From: JAWLDB01 sp041686915
GTDB lineage: Bacteria; Bacillota; UBA994; UBA5500
DNA length: 8,495 nucleotides
NCBI GenBank assembly: GCA_041686915.1
Contig: JAWLDB010000117.1
Location: 1-8,495 of the forward strand
Direction: 5' to 3'
The notes under the pieces are model-generated. The model saw only the letters and a program-made list of their open reading frames with translations, did not search any database and was not told where the DNA came from. How positions within the stretch are numbered: the stretch's first letter is position 1; the number at the start of each line of letters is the position of its first letter. Below, piece after piece: positions 1 through 6,829 of the stretch. The position numbers and the translations under genes are program-made.

Positions 1-2436
1 AAAGCTGGATGGCGCCAGTTCATCCAGTCCTTCCACCCTACCAGTCATGCTGCGGGTGTGGTAATGATACAGAATACGTCCAGTGGTCAGGGTCAACGGA
101 TATTGCCTGTCGGGCAGCTCCTTGGCCGCCTCATGCTGAACCGGCACGAACAGGCCCTTGCCGCGCGCTATGCGGTTATGATGGAGATACTTGGTCCCCG
201 GGTGGCTCAGGTCAGGACACGGCCATTGCAGGCCGCCCTGCTCCAGGCGTTCGTAGGAAATACCCCCGTACTGTGGACTTACAGCAGCAATCTCCTGCAT
301 GATCTCTGCCTGATCCGCGTACCGCTTGTCGTACCCAAGCCTCACCATGACTTCCTGGATAATTTTCCAGTCAGCCATAGCTGCCCCCGGTGGCTCTACT
401 GCTTTGCGGACTCTCTGCACCCGGCGCTCGGTATTGGTGAAGGTGCCATCCTTCTCGGCGAAACAAGCTGCCGGCAGGACTACATCTGCATACTGGGCAG
501 TCTCTGTCAGGAAGATGTCCTGCACAACCAGGAAGTCCACGCTCTGTAGAGCCTTGGCGACGTGCTGTACGTCAGGATCAGAGACCATAATATTCTCACC
601 CACGATATACAATCCCCGCACTTTGCCTTCCAAGATCGCCGAAGTTACTTCAGTGGACCGATAGCCCCTGGTGCCAGAGAGCTCAACCCCCCAGGCCTCA
701 GAAAACTTCCGCCTTATCGCCGGGTCATCTACCGACTGGTAACCCGGAAACACGTTCGGCAACGCGCCCATGTCGCAGGCTCCCTGTACATTATTCTGCC
801 CGCGCAGCGGATTTAGTCCGGCTGATTCCTTGCCGATGTTACCGCATAACAGCGCCAGGTTGGAGAGCGCTTGCACAGTACGTACACCGGTGGAGTGCTG
901 GGTTACGCCCATGGCATAGTAGACGCCAGCCCTTTCTCCCCTAGCATAAATGCGAGCAGCCTCTCTAACCAGCTCAGCCGGAACCGAGGTGATGCTCTCC
1001 ACATATTCAGGAGTATACTCCGCAACAGTCTCTGCAAACTCCCGGAAGCTTTCGGTGTTATCTGCCACATAGTCCCCAGCATAAAGCTGCTCTGCGATGA
1101 TCACGTTGGCCAGGCCATTTAGCAGGGCAATATTCGTACCCGGCTTCAGTTGCAGGAAGACATCAGCCTGTTTGGCCGGCTCAATCTCCCTGGGGTCTGC
1201 GACAATCAGTTTGGCGCCGTTTCGCTTGGCGGCGACCATTTGATACCAGATGACAGGATGGTTTTCTGCGGTGTTGGTGCCAATCAAAAAGAGTACGTCG
1301 TTGTCCTTGACTTCTCCTATGCTGTTTGTCATAGCGCCACTACCTAGTGTTGTTGCCAGACCGGCAACGGTGGAAGAGTGTCAGAGACGGGCGCAGTGGT
1401 CAATGCTATTGGTCCCTATTACTCCTCTGAACAGTTTCTGCATCAGATAGTTTTCCTCATTGGTACAGCGTGCCGAGGACAAAGCCGCCAAGCTGTCAGG
1501 TCCGGACTCATCCCGAATGCTGCCAAGGCGCTGCGCAACCAGGTCTAGAGCTTCGTCCCAGCTCGCTTCCACAAACTTCCCATCCCGCTTGATTAGCGGT
1601 GTCTTCAACCGGTCAGGGTGATTGATGAAGTTAAACCCGAAGCGCCCCTTGACGCAGAGGAAACCTTCGTTTGGTCCGGCCTCCACAGGCTCCACACCGA
1701 TAACTTCTCCCCGGTCCACCAAAAGCTCCAGTTGGCAACCCACGCCACAATAGCTACAGGTTGTCTGTACACGCTGCAGATTAGCTGTCCGGCGCCGGTT
1801 GCGGGCATGTTTGACGGTTAGCGCTCCCGTAGGACAAACTGTGACACAGCTTCCGCACGATACGCAAGTGCTGTCCGTTACGTCCTGACCAAAGGCAGGA
1901 CCCACAAAGGTTCGGTCCCCACGCTCTGAGAAGCCCAGGGCACTGGCGCCTACCACCTCTTGGCAGACACGTACACAAAGACCGCAAGTAATGCACAGAC
2001 TCATATCGCGCACAAAGAAGGGATTGGTGTCGTCCAGTGGGAAATCGCGCTCAGGAGCGCGGTATGCTTGGCCTGTCACCCCGTACTCATAGGCGTACTT
2101 CTGCAGTTTGCACGTCCCGGTGGCTTCACAGGTTAGGCATTCCATAGGATGGTCAGAGAGTAACAGTTCCAGCGTAGTCTTACGGGATGCAATCACCTTT
2201 TCTGATTGCGTGAAGACTTCCATGCCGTCTGTAGCAATGGTGGAACAAGCTGTCATCAGCCCCCTGCTCCCGGATACCTCTACGACGCACATGCGACAGG
2301 CGCCGACGATAGATAGCTTGGGGTGATAGCACAAGGTGGGGATGTCCAGACCATTCTCAGTGGCAATCTGGAGAACAGTCTTGCCCATCTGCGCTGGATA
2401 CAGTCTGCCGTCTATTCTAATTGTTATATCGCTCAT
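1..2436 (-). CDS. fdhA: Selenocysteine-containing formate dehydrogenase catalytic (alpha) subunit with NuoG-like N-terminus; 3' end cut off by window
   Basis: Catalyses formate/CO2 interconversion at a Mo- or W-bis(MGD) centre. Residue numbers count from the ATG at 2436-2434, which follows AAAGGAG by 7 nt. The N-terminal NuoG-like part carries a [2Fe-2S] set (C36, C47, C50, C64), a His-Cys [4Fe-4S] set (H96, C100, C103, C109) and two ferredoxin [4Fe-4S] motifs (C148/C151/C154/C158 and C191/C194/C197/C201). The molybdopterin domain begins with C227, C230, C234 and C261, with K263 beyond. An in-frame TGA encodes residue 352 in the context CARL-U-HSSTVAGL, the FdhF active-site motif, with H353 next. 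My reading of the following 460 codons finds no stop and continues the family, including PLRGQNNVQGACDMGALP (R545 matches the catalytic Arg). 812 residues are visible and roughly 100 are missing. Tungsten versus molybdenum cannot be told. It is the last visible gene of the fdhD operon, 24 nt after the NuoF-like gene. Confidence 0.96.
1352..1368 (-). promoter_or_regulatory. Bacterial SECIS element (hairpin directing Sec insertion)
   Basis: On the mRNA strand, GUUGCC, loop GGUCU and GGCAAC form a perfect 6-bp stem with a 5-nt loop. It starts 12 nt after the UGA. The E. coli fdhF SECIS has its upper stem about 11 nt after the UGA and also shows GGUCU in the apical loop, which is bound by SelB. 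Unlike the E. coli element, no bulged U is needed in this stem, since both Us can pair. It lies within coding sequence (VAGLAT). SelB and tRNA-Sec genes are not in the window and must be elsewhere. Confidence 0.85.
1381..1383 (-). other. In-frame UGA read as selenocysteine (residue 352 of FdhA)
   Basis: The codon lies between CAR-L and HSSTVAGL. In E. coli FdhF the corresponding motif is CARV-U-HGPSVAGL, where U is the Mo ligand. The frame stays open on both sides and encodes conserved formate dehydrogenase throughout, so a nonsense mutation or frameshift is very unlikely. A gene caller that treats TGA as stop would give a false 351-residue protein and miss the rest of the enzyme. Confidence 0.96.
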
Positions 2437-2460
2437 CGTTTCTCTCCTTTTGGCATAGGA

Positions 2461-4281
2461 CTAGCGTCTGCTGATAGAGTTAAACGGACACTTGCTCTCA
2501 CAGGCGCCACACTTGACGCAAGCATCGTGGTCAATCACATGTATCTCCTTGACCTTGCCGTAAATAGCACCCGTGGGACATACCTTGGCACATAGCGTAC
2601 ATCCGCGGCAAGTCTCCGGGTCGATACTGTACTGCAGCAGGCTTTTGCACACACCAGCAGGGCAACGCTTTTCTTTTACATGCGCTTCGTACTCGTGGCG
2701 GAAGTAGCGCAGAGTTGAGAGCACGGGGTTGGGGGCAGACTGCCCCAAGCCACACAGTGACCCGGCTTTTACGCCGGCCGCCAGTTCCTCAAGTTTGGCA
2801 ATATCCTCTTCAGTGCCTTCACCCTGAGTGATGCGTTCAAGAATCTGCAGCATCCTGCGCGTACCTACACGGCACGGAGGACACTTTCCGCAGGACTCAT
2901 CTACGGTGAACTCCAGGAAGAACCTGGCCACGTCTACCATACAATTATCTTCGTCCATGACAATCATGCCGCCCGATCCCATCATCGAACCAATGGCAAT
3001 CAGGCTGTCATATTCAATCGGAGTATCTACCAGCGATGCCGGGATGCACCCGCCCGAGGGGCCTCCTGTCTGGGCGGCTTTGAACTGCTTGCCTTCAGGA
3101 ATGCCACCGCCGATGTTATAAATCACTTCCCTGAGACTTGTGCCCATCGGCACTTCGATCAGTCCAGTGTTGTTGATCTTCCCACCGAGGGCGAATACCT
3201 TGGTGCCTTTTGACTTGGCTGTTCCCATGTCGGCAAACCAATCAGCACCTTTTAGAATGATCTGTGGGACATTGGTGAACGTCTCCACGTTATTGATCAG
3301 AGTCGGTTTCTGCCATAGCCCTTTGTTAGCTGGGAAAGGTGGCCTAGGGCGAGGCATGCCGCGCTGCCCTTCTATAGATGCAATTAGGGCAGTCTCCTCA
3401 CCACAGACGAATGCCCCGGAGCCAAGCTTCAGCCTTAGGTCGAAGTTAAAGCCCGAGTCAAACAGGTTTTCCCCTAGCAGGCCGAGTTCCTTAGCCTGCA
3501 AAATCGCCTTATTGAGCCGTTCAATAGCCAGAGGGTACTCGGCTCTCACGTAGATATACCCTTCACTCGCGCCGACGGCGTAAGCAGCAATGGCCATCGC
3601 CTCAATTACTGCATGCGGATCGCCTTCCAGAACCGAACGGTCCATGAAAGCGCCAGGATCACCTTCGTCTGCGTTACAAACAACATACTTATGCTCGCCT
3701 ACGGCGTCTTTGGTGAACTGCCACTTCATCCCGGTTGGGAAGCCACCGCCTCCTCGCCCCCGTAGTCCTGAGTCCTTAACCAACTGAACTACTGCTTCCC
3801 GGGACATCCCGGTCAGCACCTTGCCTAGCGCCGAATAACCGTCCATGGCGATGTACTCCTCGATGCTCTCGGGATCGATAACACCGCAATTCCGAAGGGC
3901 CACGCGCACTTGTCTGTCCAGAATGGACCCATCATTGGAAAGATGGTCGAGGGTGTACTCCGTGACAACCCGTCCTTCCGCCAGGTGCTCTCGCGCTATA
4001 CGTTGCACCTTCGCGGGCGTTAGATTTACATAAGTGGTAGTAGGCTGCCCGGGGGTATGGACCTCCAGCATGGGTTCATACTTGCACAAACCCACACAGC
4101 CCGCCCTGGTAATTTCGACGTCTGCATTAACAAGCTCTGTCAACTCACGCTGCAGCGTATCGTATAGAGCCTCGGCACCGGCGGCAATGCCGCAAGTGGC
4201 CAACCCAACAGTTACCCGCTGTTTGCTCATACGAGCCAATGCCCGTTGTTTTATCTGTTCCAATGCTTCTACTCTGGTCAT
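2461..4281 (-). CDS. nuoF: NuoF/HydB-like flavin subunit of the formate dehydrogenase complex, NAD(P)-binding
   Basis: Predicted electron-transfer subunit (606 aa) linking FdhA to NAD(P)(H), and possibly to ferredoxin. Domains in order: a thioredoxin-like [2Fe-2S] domain, about residues 20-100 (C30, C62, C66); the NuoF core with the glycine-rich GRGGGGFPTG (175-184) and NADEGDPGAF (203-212) of the FMN/NADH site; an SLBB region; the [4Fe-4S] set C464/C467/C470/C510; and a C-terminal pair of ferredoxin [4Fe-4S] clusters (C558/C561/C564/C568 and C588/C591/C594/C598). C447, H534, C540 and C545 align with the residues that hold zinc in HydB of HydABC hydrogenases. The layout is HydB-like, not the shorter NuoF of respiratory complex I, so the symbol marks homology only. 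ATG follows AAGGAGGAG by 4 nt. It lies 11 nt after the NuoE-like gene, so the two are probably translated together. The first Cys of the N-terminal cluster appears to be Gly26. Confidence 0.95.
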   Translation of the reverse strand: MTRVEALEQIKQRALARMSKQRVTVGLATCGIAAGAEALYDTLQRELTELVNADVEITRAGCVGLCKYEPMLEVHTPGQPTTTYVNLTPAKVQRIAREHLAEGRVVTEYTLDHLSNDGSILDRQVRVALRNCGVIDPESIEEYIAMDGYSALGKVLTGMSREAVVQLVKDSGLRGRGGGGFPTGMKWQFTKDAVGEHKYVVCNADEGDPGAFMDRSVLEGDPHAVIEAMAIAAYAVGASEGYIYVRAEYPLAIERLNKAILQAKELGLLGENLFDSGFNFDLRLKLGSGAFVCGEETALIASIEGQRGMPRPRPPFPANKGLWQKPTLINNVETFTNVPQIILKGADWFADMGTAKSKGTKVFALGGKINNTGLIEVPMGTSLREVIYNIGGGIPEGKQFKAAQTGGPSGGCIPASLVDTPIEYDSLIAIGSMMGSGGMIVMDEDNCMVDVARFFLEFTVDESCGKCPPCRVGTRRMLQILERITQGEGTEEDIAKLEELAAGVKAGSLCGLGQSAPNPVLSTLRYFRHEYEAHVKEKRCPAGVCKSLLQYSIDPETCRGCTLCAKVCPTGAIYGKVKEIHVIDHDACVKCGACESKCPFNSISRR

Positions 4282-4292
4282 ATGGCTCCTCC

Positions 4293-4784
4293 TTACTCAC
4301 CAGTGCGATATTTGTCCAAGATACCCTTGATATCTTGGGGTTTCAAGCGGCCGTAGACATCCTTGCCAATAGTGATTACCGGGGCGAGACCGCAGGCGCC
4401 TATGCAGCGCGTTGCATCAATGGTGAACAACCCATCAGCGGTGGTTTCACCCACTTCAATCCCTAGCTCCTGCTTGATTTCGTCCAGCACCAGCTGGGCA
4501 CCCCGGACGTAGCAGGCTGTCCCCAAACAGACGCCGATGGTGTGCTTGCCCTTAGGCTCCATGGTGAACTGCGAGTAGAAGGTTACAACACCGAAAACCT
4601 CTGTGAGCGGAACTCGTAGCCCTTCCGCGATTATCTCCTGCACCTCTCGCGGCAAGTATCCAAACAGTTCCTGAGCCTGCTGCAGTACGGGAATGAGGGC
4701 ACCTGGTTGTCCACGGTACTCCGAAATCAGTTCATGTAATTTCGCTAACTTGAGCTTGTTCTCCTGAGTGAATACTTTGTCCAT
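4293..4784 (-). CDS. nuoE: NuoE/HydC-like thioredoxin-fold [2Fe-2S] subunit of the formate dehydrogenase complex
   Basis: Small electron-transfer subunit (163 aa, normal length for the 24-kDa NuoE family). An N-terminal helical region (about 10-70, including the PREVQEIIAEGL and VFGVVTFYSQF stretches typical of the family) precedes a thioredoxin-like domain. That domain carries the [2Fe-2S] ligands C86-x4-C91 (VCLGTACYVRGA) and C127-x3-C131 (CIGACGLAP). It is expected to bind the NuoF-like subunit encoded 11 nt downstream and to sit next to its FMN. In HydABC-type enzymes the equivalent subunit is HydC. The ATG is preceded by GGGGGT with a 10-nt gap. The gene starts 67 nt after fdhD, and a hairpin lies between them. 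No other complex I genes are present, which argues for a soluble formate dehydrogenase partner over respiratory complex I. Confidence 0.95.
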   Translation of the reverse strand: MDKVFTQENKLKLAKLHELISEYRGQPGALIPVLQQAQELFGYLPREVQEIIAEGLRVPLTEVFGVVTFYSQFTMEPKGKHTIGVCLGTACYVRGAQLVLDEIKQELGIEVGETTADGLFTIDATRCIGACGLAPVITIGKDVYGRLKPQDIKGILDKYRTGE

Positions 4785-4812
4785 TTTTGAACTAACCCCC
4801 TAATAACATAAA

Positions 4813-4832
4813 GCCCTGTCAAATGACAGGGC
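4813..4832 (-). terminator. Hairpin between fdhD and the nuoE-like gene; partial terminator or mRNA processing/stability element
   Basis: GCCCTGTC, loop ATTT and GACAGGGC form a perfect 8-bp stem in the minus-strand transcript. It is followed by TTTATGTTATTA, a U-rich but interrupted tail. It starts 19 nt after the fdhD stop. Because the structural genes follow in the same direction, full termination would separate them from fdhD. Partial termination or protection of a processed mRNA end are equally possible. Confidence 0.6.
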
Positions 4833-4851
4833 AAAAGTCCAAAGTAGAACT

Positions 4852-5640
4852 TTAGCGGTCTGATACTGATGTCGTAATCCGCTCTGCGTGGGTGTAAATG
4901 TTCATTCTTGCCCCCCTGGCAAACCCAACCAAAGTGATATTTAGTCTAGAGGCCAAGTCAATGGCCAGGCGGGTGGGTGCTGACCGGGAAACCACGACCG
5001 GTATAGACTGTTTGGCCGCTTTGACCAGCATTTCAGAGGAAATACGACCACTGCAGAGCAGCAGTTTATCTGCCAAAGCCAGACCTTGAACGGCAGCAGA
5101 CCCAACTACTTTATCTACAGCATTATGCCGGCCGATATCCTCATGAAAAACTAGTATATCTCGTGCTTCACACAGTGCAGCGCTATGAACGCCTCCTGTG
5201 CTTAGGAAAATCTCCGACATTTTGTTGAACTTTTGAGAGAGAGCTAAGACCTGCTCAGACGTAAAGTGAATAGAACTCTGATTCGGGCTGCAGGTGTTTA
5301 TTACGTCCAGATAAATCGCACCTAGTCCACAACCGCTTGCCCTCGAGCGTTCACCTGGCTGCACGGGTATGACTTCCCTATCCCTAAGCCAAACATCAGC
5401 AATCAGCGTCTCTGCATCCAGATGAAACGAGGCTACGTCAGTGTAGGTTGCGATTGTGCCTTCAGCCAACAGGAGGCCTATGACCAGTGCCTCGAGATCA
5501 CGCGGGGAGCAAAGCAGGCTTATCGACCTGTGACCGTTCACCATGATAGTTAAAGGACATTCCTCGACTACCAGTTCAGCTGTCTCTATCCGTGTTGCTT
5601 GTTCCACCCGTGTAGCTTTCACTTCGCTAGTGGCCTGCAT
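4852..5640 (-). CDS. fdhD: FdhD, formate dehydrogenase sulfurtransferase (accessory protein)
   Basis: In E. coli, FdhD moves sulfur from the desulfurase IscS to the Mo-bisMGD cofactor and is required for formate dehydrogenase activity. The 262-aa product is of normal length. Conserved family signatures are visible: a sulfur-transfer loop SGCGLG with its cysteine at residue 104, the stretch VFHEDIGRHNAVDKVVGSA (about 155-173), CSGRISSEMLVKAA, and SRSAPTRLAIDLA near the C-terminus. Only one cysteine is present in the loop, whereas E. coli FdhD has a Cys-x2-Cys pair. I chose the ATG at 5640-5638 because AAAAGG lies 9 nt upstream. A GTG two codons earlier is only 3 nt from that site. It is first in the operon, before the structural genes that need it, which supports the assignment. 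Confidence 0.95.
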   Translation of the reverse strand: MQATSEVKATRVEQATRIETAELVVEECPLTIMVNGHRSISLLCSPRDLEALVIGLLLAEGTIATYTDVASFHLDAETLIADVWLRDREVIPVQPGERSRASGCGLGAIYLDVINTCSPNQSSIHFTSEQVLALSQKFNKMSEIFLSTGGVHSAALCEARDILVFHEDIGRHNAVDKVVGSAAVQGLALADKLLLCSGRISSEMLVKAAKQSIPVVVSRSAPTRLAIDLASRLNITLVGFARGARMNIYTHAERITTSVSDR

Positions 5641-5694
5641 TTGCACCAGCCTTTTCTAAGAAATTCTGGCCCTGAAGCAGTACGCTATTGGGCT

Positions 5695-5722
5695 AGTATG
5701 GGACCCTTAAACCTTGTTTCAA
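5695..5722 (-). promoter_or_regulatory. Candidate sigma-A promoter of the fdhD-nuoE-nuoF-fdhA operon
   Basis: On the minus strand, TTGAAA (5722-5717, 5 of 6 to the -35 consensus) is separated by 16 nt from CATACT (5700-5695, 4 of 6 to the -10 consensus). This gives a leader of roughly 48 nt before the fdhD ATG. It lies in the 138-nt gap between the acetyltransferase stop and fdhD, where I see no other strong candidate. No clear operator or riboswitch was recognised. Confidence 0.4.
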
Positions 5723-5778
5723 CATATATAAATTCTACAGGGAAGGAGCAATCACCTGCTTTTATTTTTCGGATAATT

Positions 5779-6747
5779 TTAACACCATTCAAATTGCGCC
5801 GGGAGTGAAAGCACACCAACACTGTCCTGACTGCTTGTAACATACCGGCAATAATCAGCAACAGTCTGCTCGCTCTCATCCAAAACCTTAATCATGGCAT
5901 AAATACTCATTCGTACTTCAGATGCGTACGTGCAACCGATATGCTCGGCCACATACTCTGAGAATGGATTAAGAGGCAGGGAAACAGTAGAGACTCCTGA
6001 CCCTGAAAACTTTGTACGCAGGTAGCTTAGCATTGCCGTTGCCACCTCTCTATTGTTAGCGAGGAACGAAAGAACGCTCCCAGGTCTATCTGTCAGGTAA
6101 CGCAAGTACCCAACCACCTGCTCTCCAATTAGTATGGTAGACGTGCAGATATTATGATAGTGACTGGACCAGTCAACAAGCGAGGCACCGGGAAACATAG
6201 CGATGGGCTCCGCTTGATGCCAAGCCTTCCACATAGCGACGAGCGTTGGTATATGCTGAGGCTCCAAGGGGCGTTCAGATAGGGTTGGCTCTGATGCGGG
6301 TATGTCATTGATGTTGATGCGCAGGCCTCTTCCTGAGAACATGGAGGGTCGGTAACCAAACCGCGGATAATAATCCTTCTCTCCATACAGCAAGCAGAGC
6401 TTGTAACCTTTAGCTGCAGCTCGCCGGTGTCCCTCCTCCAGCAATCTGCCACCTATCCCTTGTTTTTGATATGCGGGGTGAACCGCGAGTGGAGCCAGGA
6501 TAACTGCTGCCGTAGCCTTGCCTTTAAAATAAACGGTGCAAGGTGAGAAGAGAGCATAACCAACCACTTTGCCCTCGACTTCAGCCACCAGAGCCAAGTC
6601 TTGGTCAAACTCAGGCCGATGCCTTAGTGTATCTACCATGACAGCTTCCTTCACAAAAGCTGTGTCGTCGGTGCGAAAGGCCATTAGGTTGACCTCTGCT
6701 ATTGCGTTATAGTCCCTAATGGTCTCCTGGCGAATTTCCACTTGCAT
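5779..6747 (-). CDS. GNAT-family N-acetyltransferase (YhbS-like N-terminal domain, extra C-terminal domain)
   Basis: Predicted acetyl-CoA-dependent acetyltransferase (322 aa); substrate unknown. The first 165 or so residues form a GNAT domain. The core beta strand and acetyl-CoA loop read ILAPLAVHPAYQKQGIGG (83-100), with the Q-x2-G-x-G signature, and YGEKDYYPRFGY (121-132) resembles the YhbS group. The C-terminal half (about 175-322) has GEQVVGYLRYL, which looks like a beta strand of a second, degenerate GNAT fold, but I see no acetyl-CoA loop there. The ATG at 6747-6745 is chosen because AGGAGG lies 10 nt upstream. The frame is open a further 51 codons upstream, but that part overlaps the preceding gene and a hairpin and is not GNAT-like. 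It is 82 nt downstream of the methyltransferase gene and ends 138 nt before fdhD. No link to formate metabolism is evident. Confidence 0.85.
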   Translation of the reverse strand: MQVEIRQETIRDYNAIAEVNLMAFRTDDTAFVKEAVMVDTLRHRPEFDQDLALVAEVEGKVVGYALFSPCTVYFKGKATAAVILAPLAVHPAYQKQGIGGRLLEEGHRRAAAKGYKLCLLYGEKDYYPRFGYRPSMFSGRGLRININDIPASEPTLSERPLEPQHIPTLVAMWKAWHQAEPIAMFPGASLVDWSSHYHNICTSTILIGEQVVGYLRYLTDRPGSVLSFLANNREVATAMLSYLRTKFSGSGVSTVSLPLNPFSEYVAEHIGCTYASEVRMSIYAMIKVLDESEQTVADYCRYVTSSQDSVGVLSLPAQFEWC

Positions 6748-6788
6748 GTCAGTAATTCCTCCTGCTATTTGCTTGATATTCACAAAGG

Positions 6789-6812
6789 CCGGGGCGCCGA
6801 AGGGCACCCCGG
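6789..6812 (-). terminator. Strong GC-rich hairpin after the methyltransferase gene
   Basis: CCGGGGTGCC and GGCGCCCCGG pair over 10 bp (one G-U) around a 4-nt loop CTTC in the minus-strand transcript, starting 17 nt after the methyltransferase stop. The tail CCTTTGTGAATA has only a short T-run. It is either a weak intrinsic terminator letting some transcription into the acetyltransferase gene, or an mRNA 3' stabiliser. Confidence 0.55.
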
Positions 6813-6829
6813 TCCGATCGAGAGTATTG

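Noticed and set aside
58..549. 163-codon open frame on the plus strand
   Set aside because: It lies wholly antisense to conserved fdhA codons, has no recognisable domain, and its composition is that of a shadow frame.
1381..2436. A stand-alone 351-residue NuoG-like/ferredoxin-type protein or a nonsense-mutated fdhA pseudogene
   Set aside because: The frame continues without a stop for 460 codons of conserved formate dehydrogenase, the TGA is at the known Sec position, and a SECIS-type hairpin follows at the right distance.
3140..3553. 137-codon open frame on the plus strand
   Set aside because: It is antisense to the conserved NuoF core, with no domain or ribosome binding site.
2461..4784. 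Part of a respiratory complex I (nuo) operon
   Set aside because: The genes are flanked by fdhD and fdhA, there are no membrane subunits, and the NuoF-like protein has HydB-type N- and C-terminal extensions.
4816..4832. TTGACA in the hairpin upstream of the NuoE-like gene as a -35 box
   Set aside because: No -10-like hexamer lies 15-19 nt downstream; the bases there are the G-rich ribosome binding site. The match is explained by the hairpin arm.
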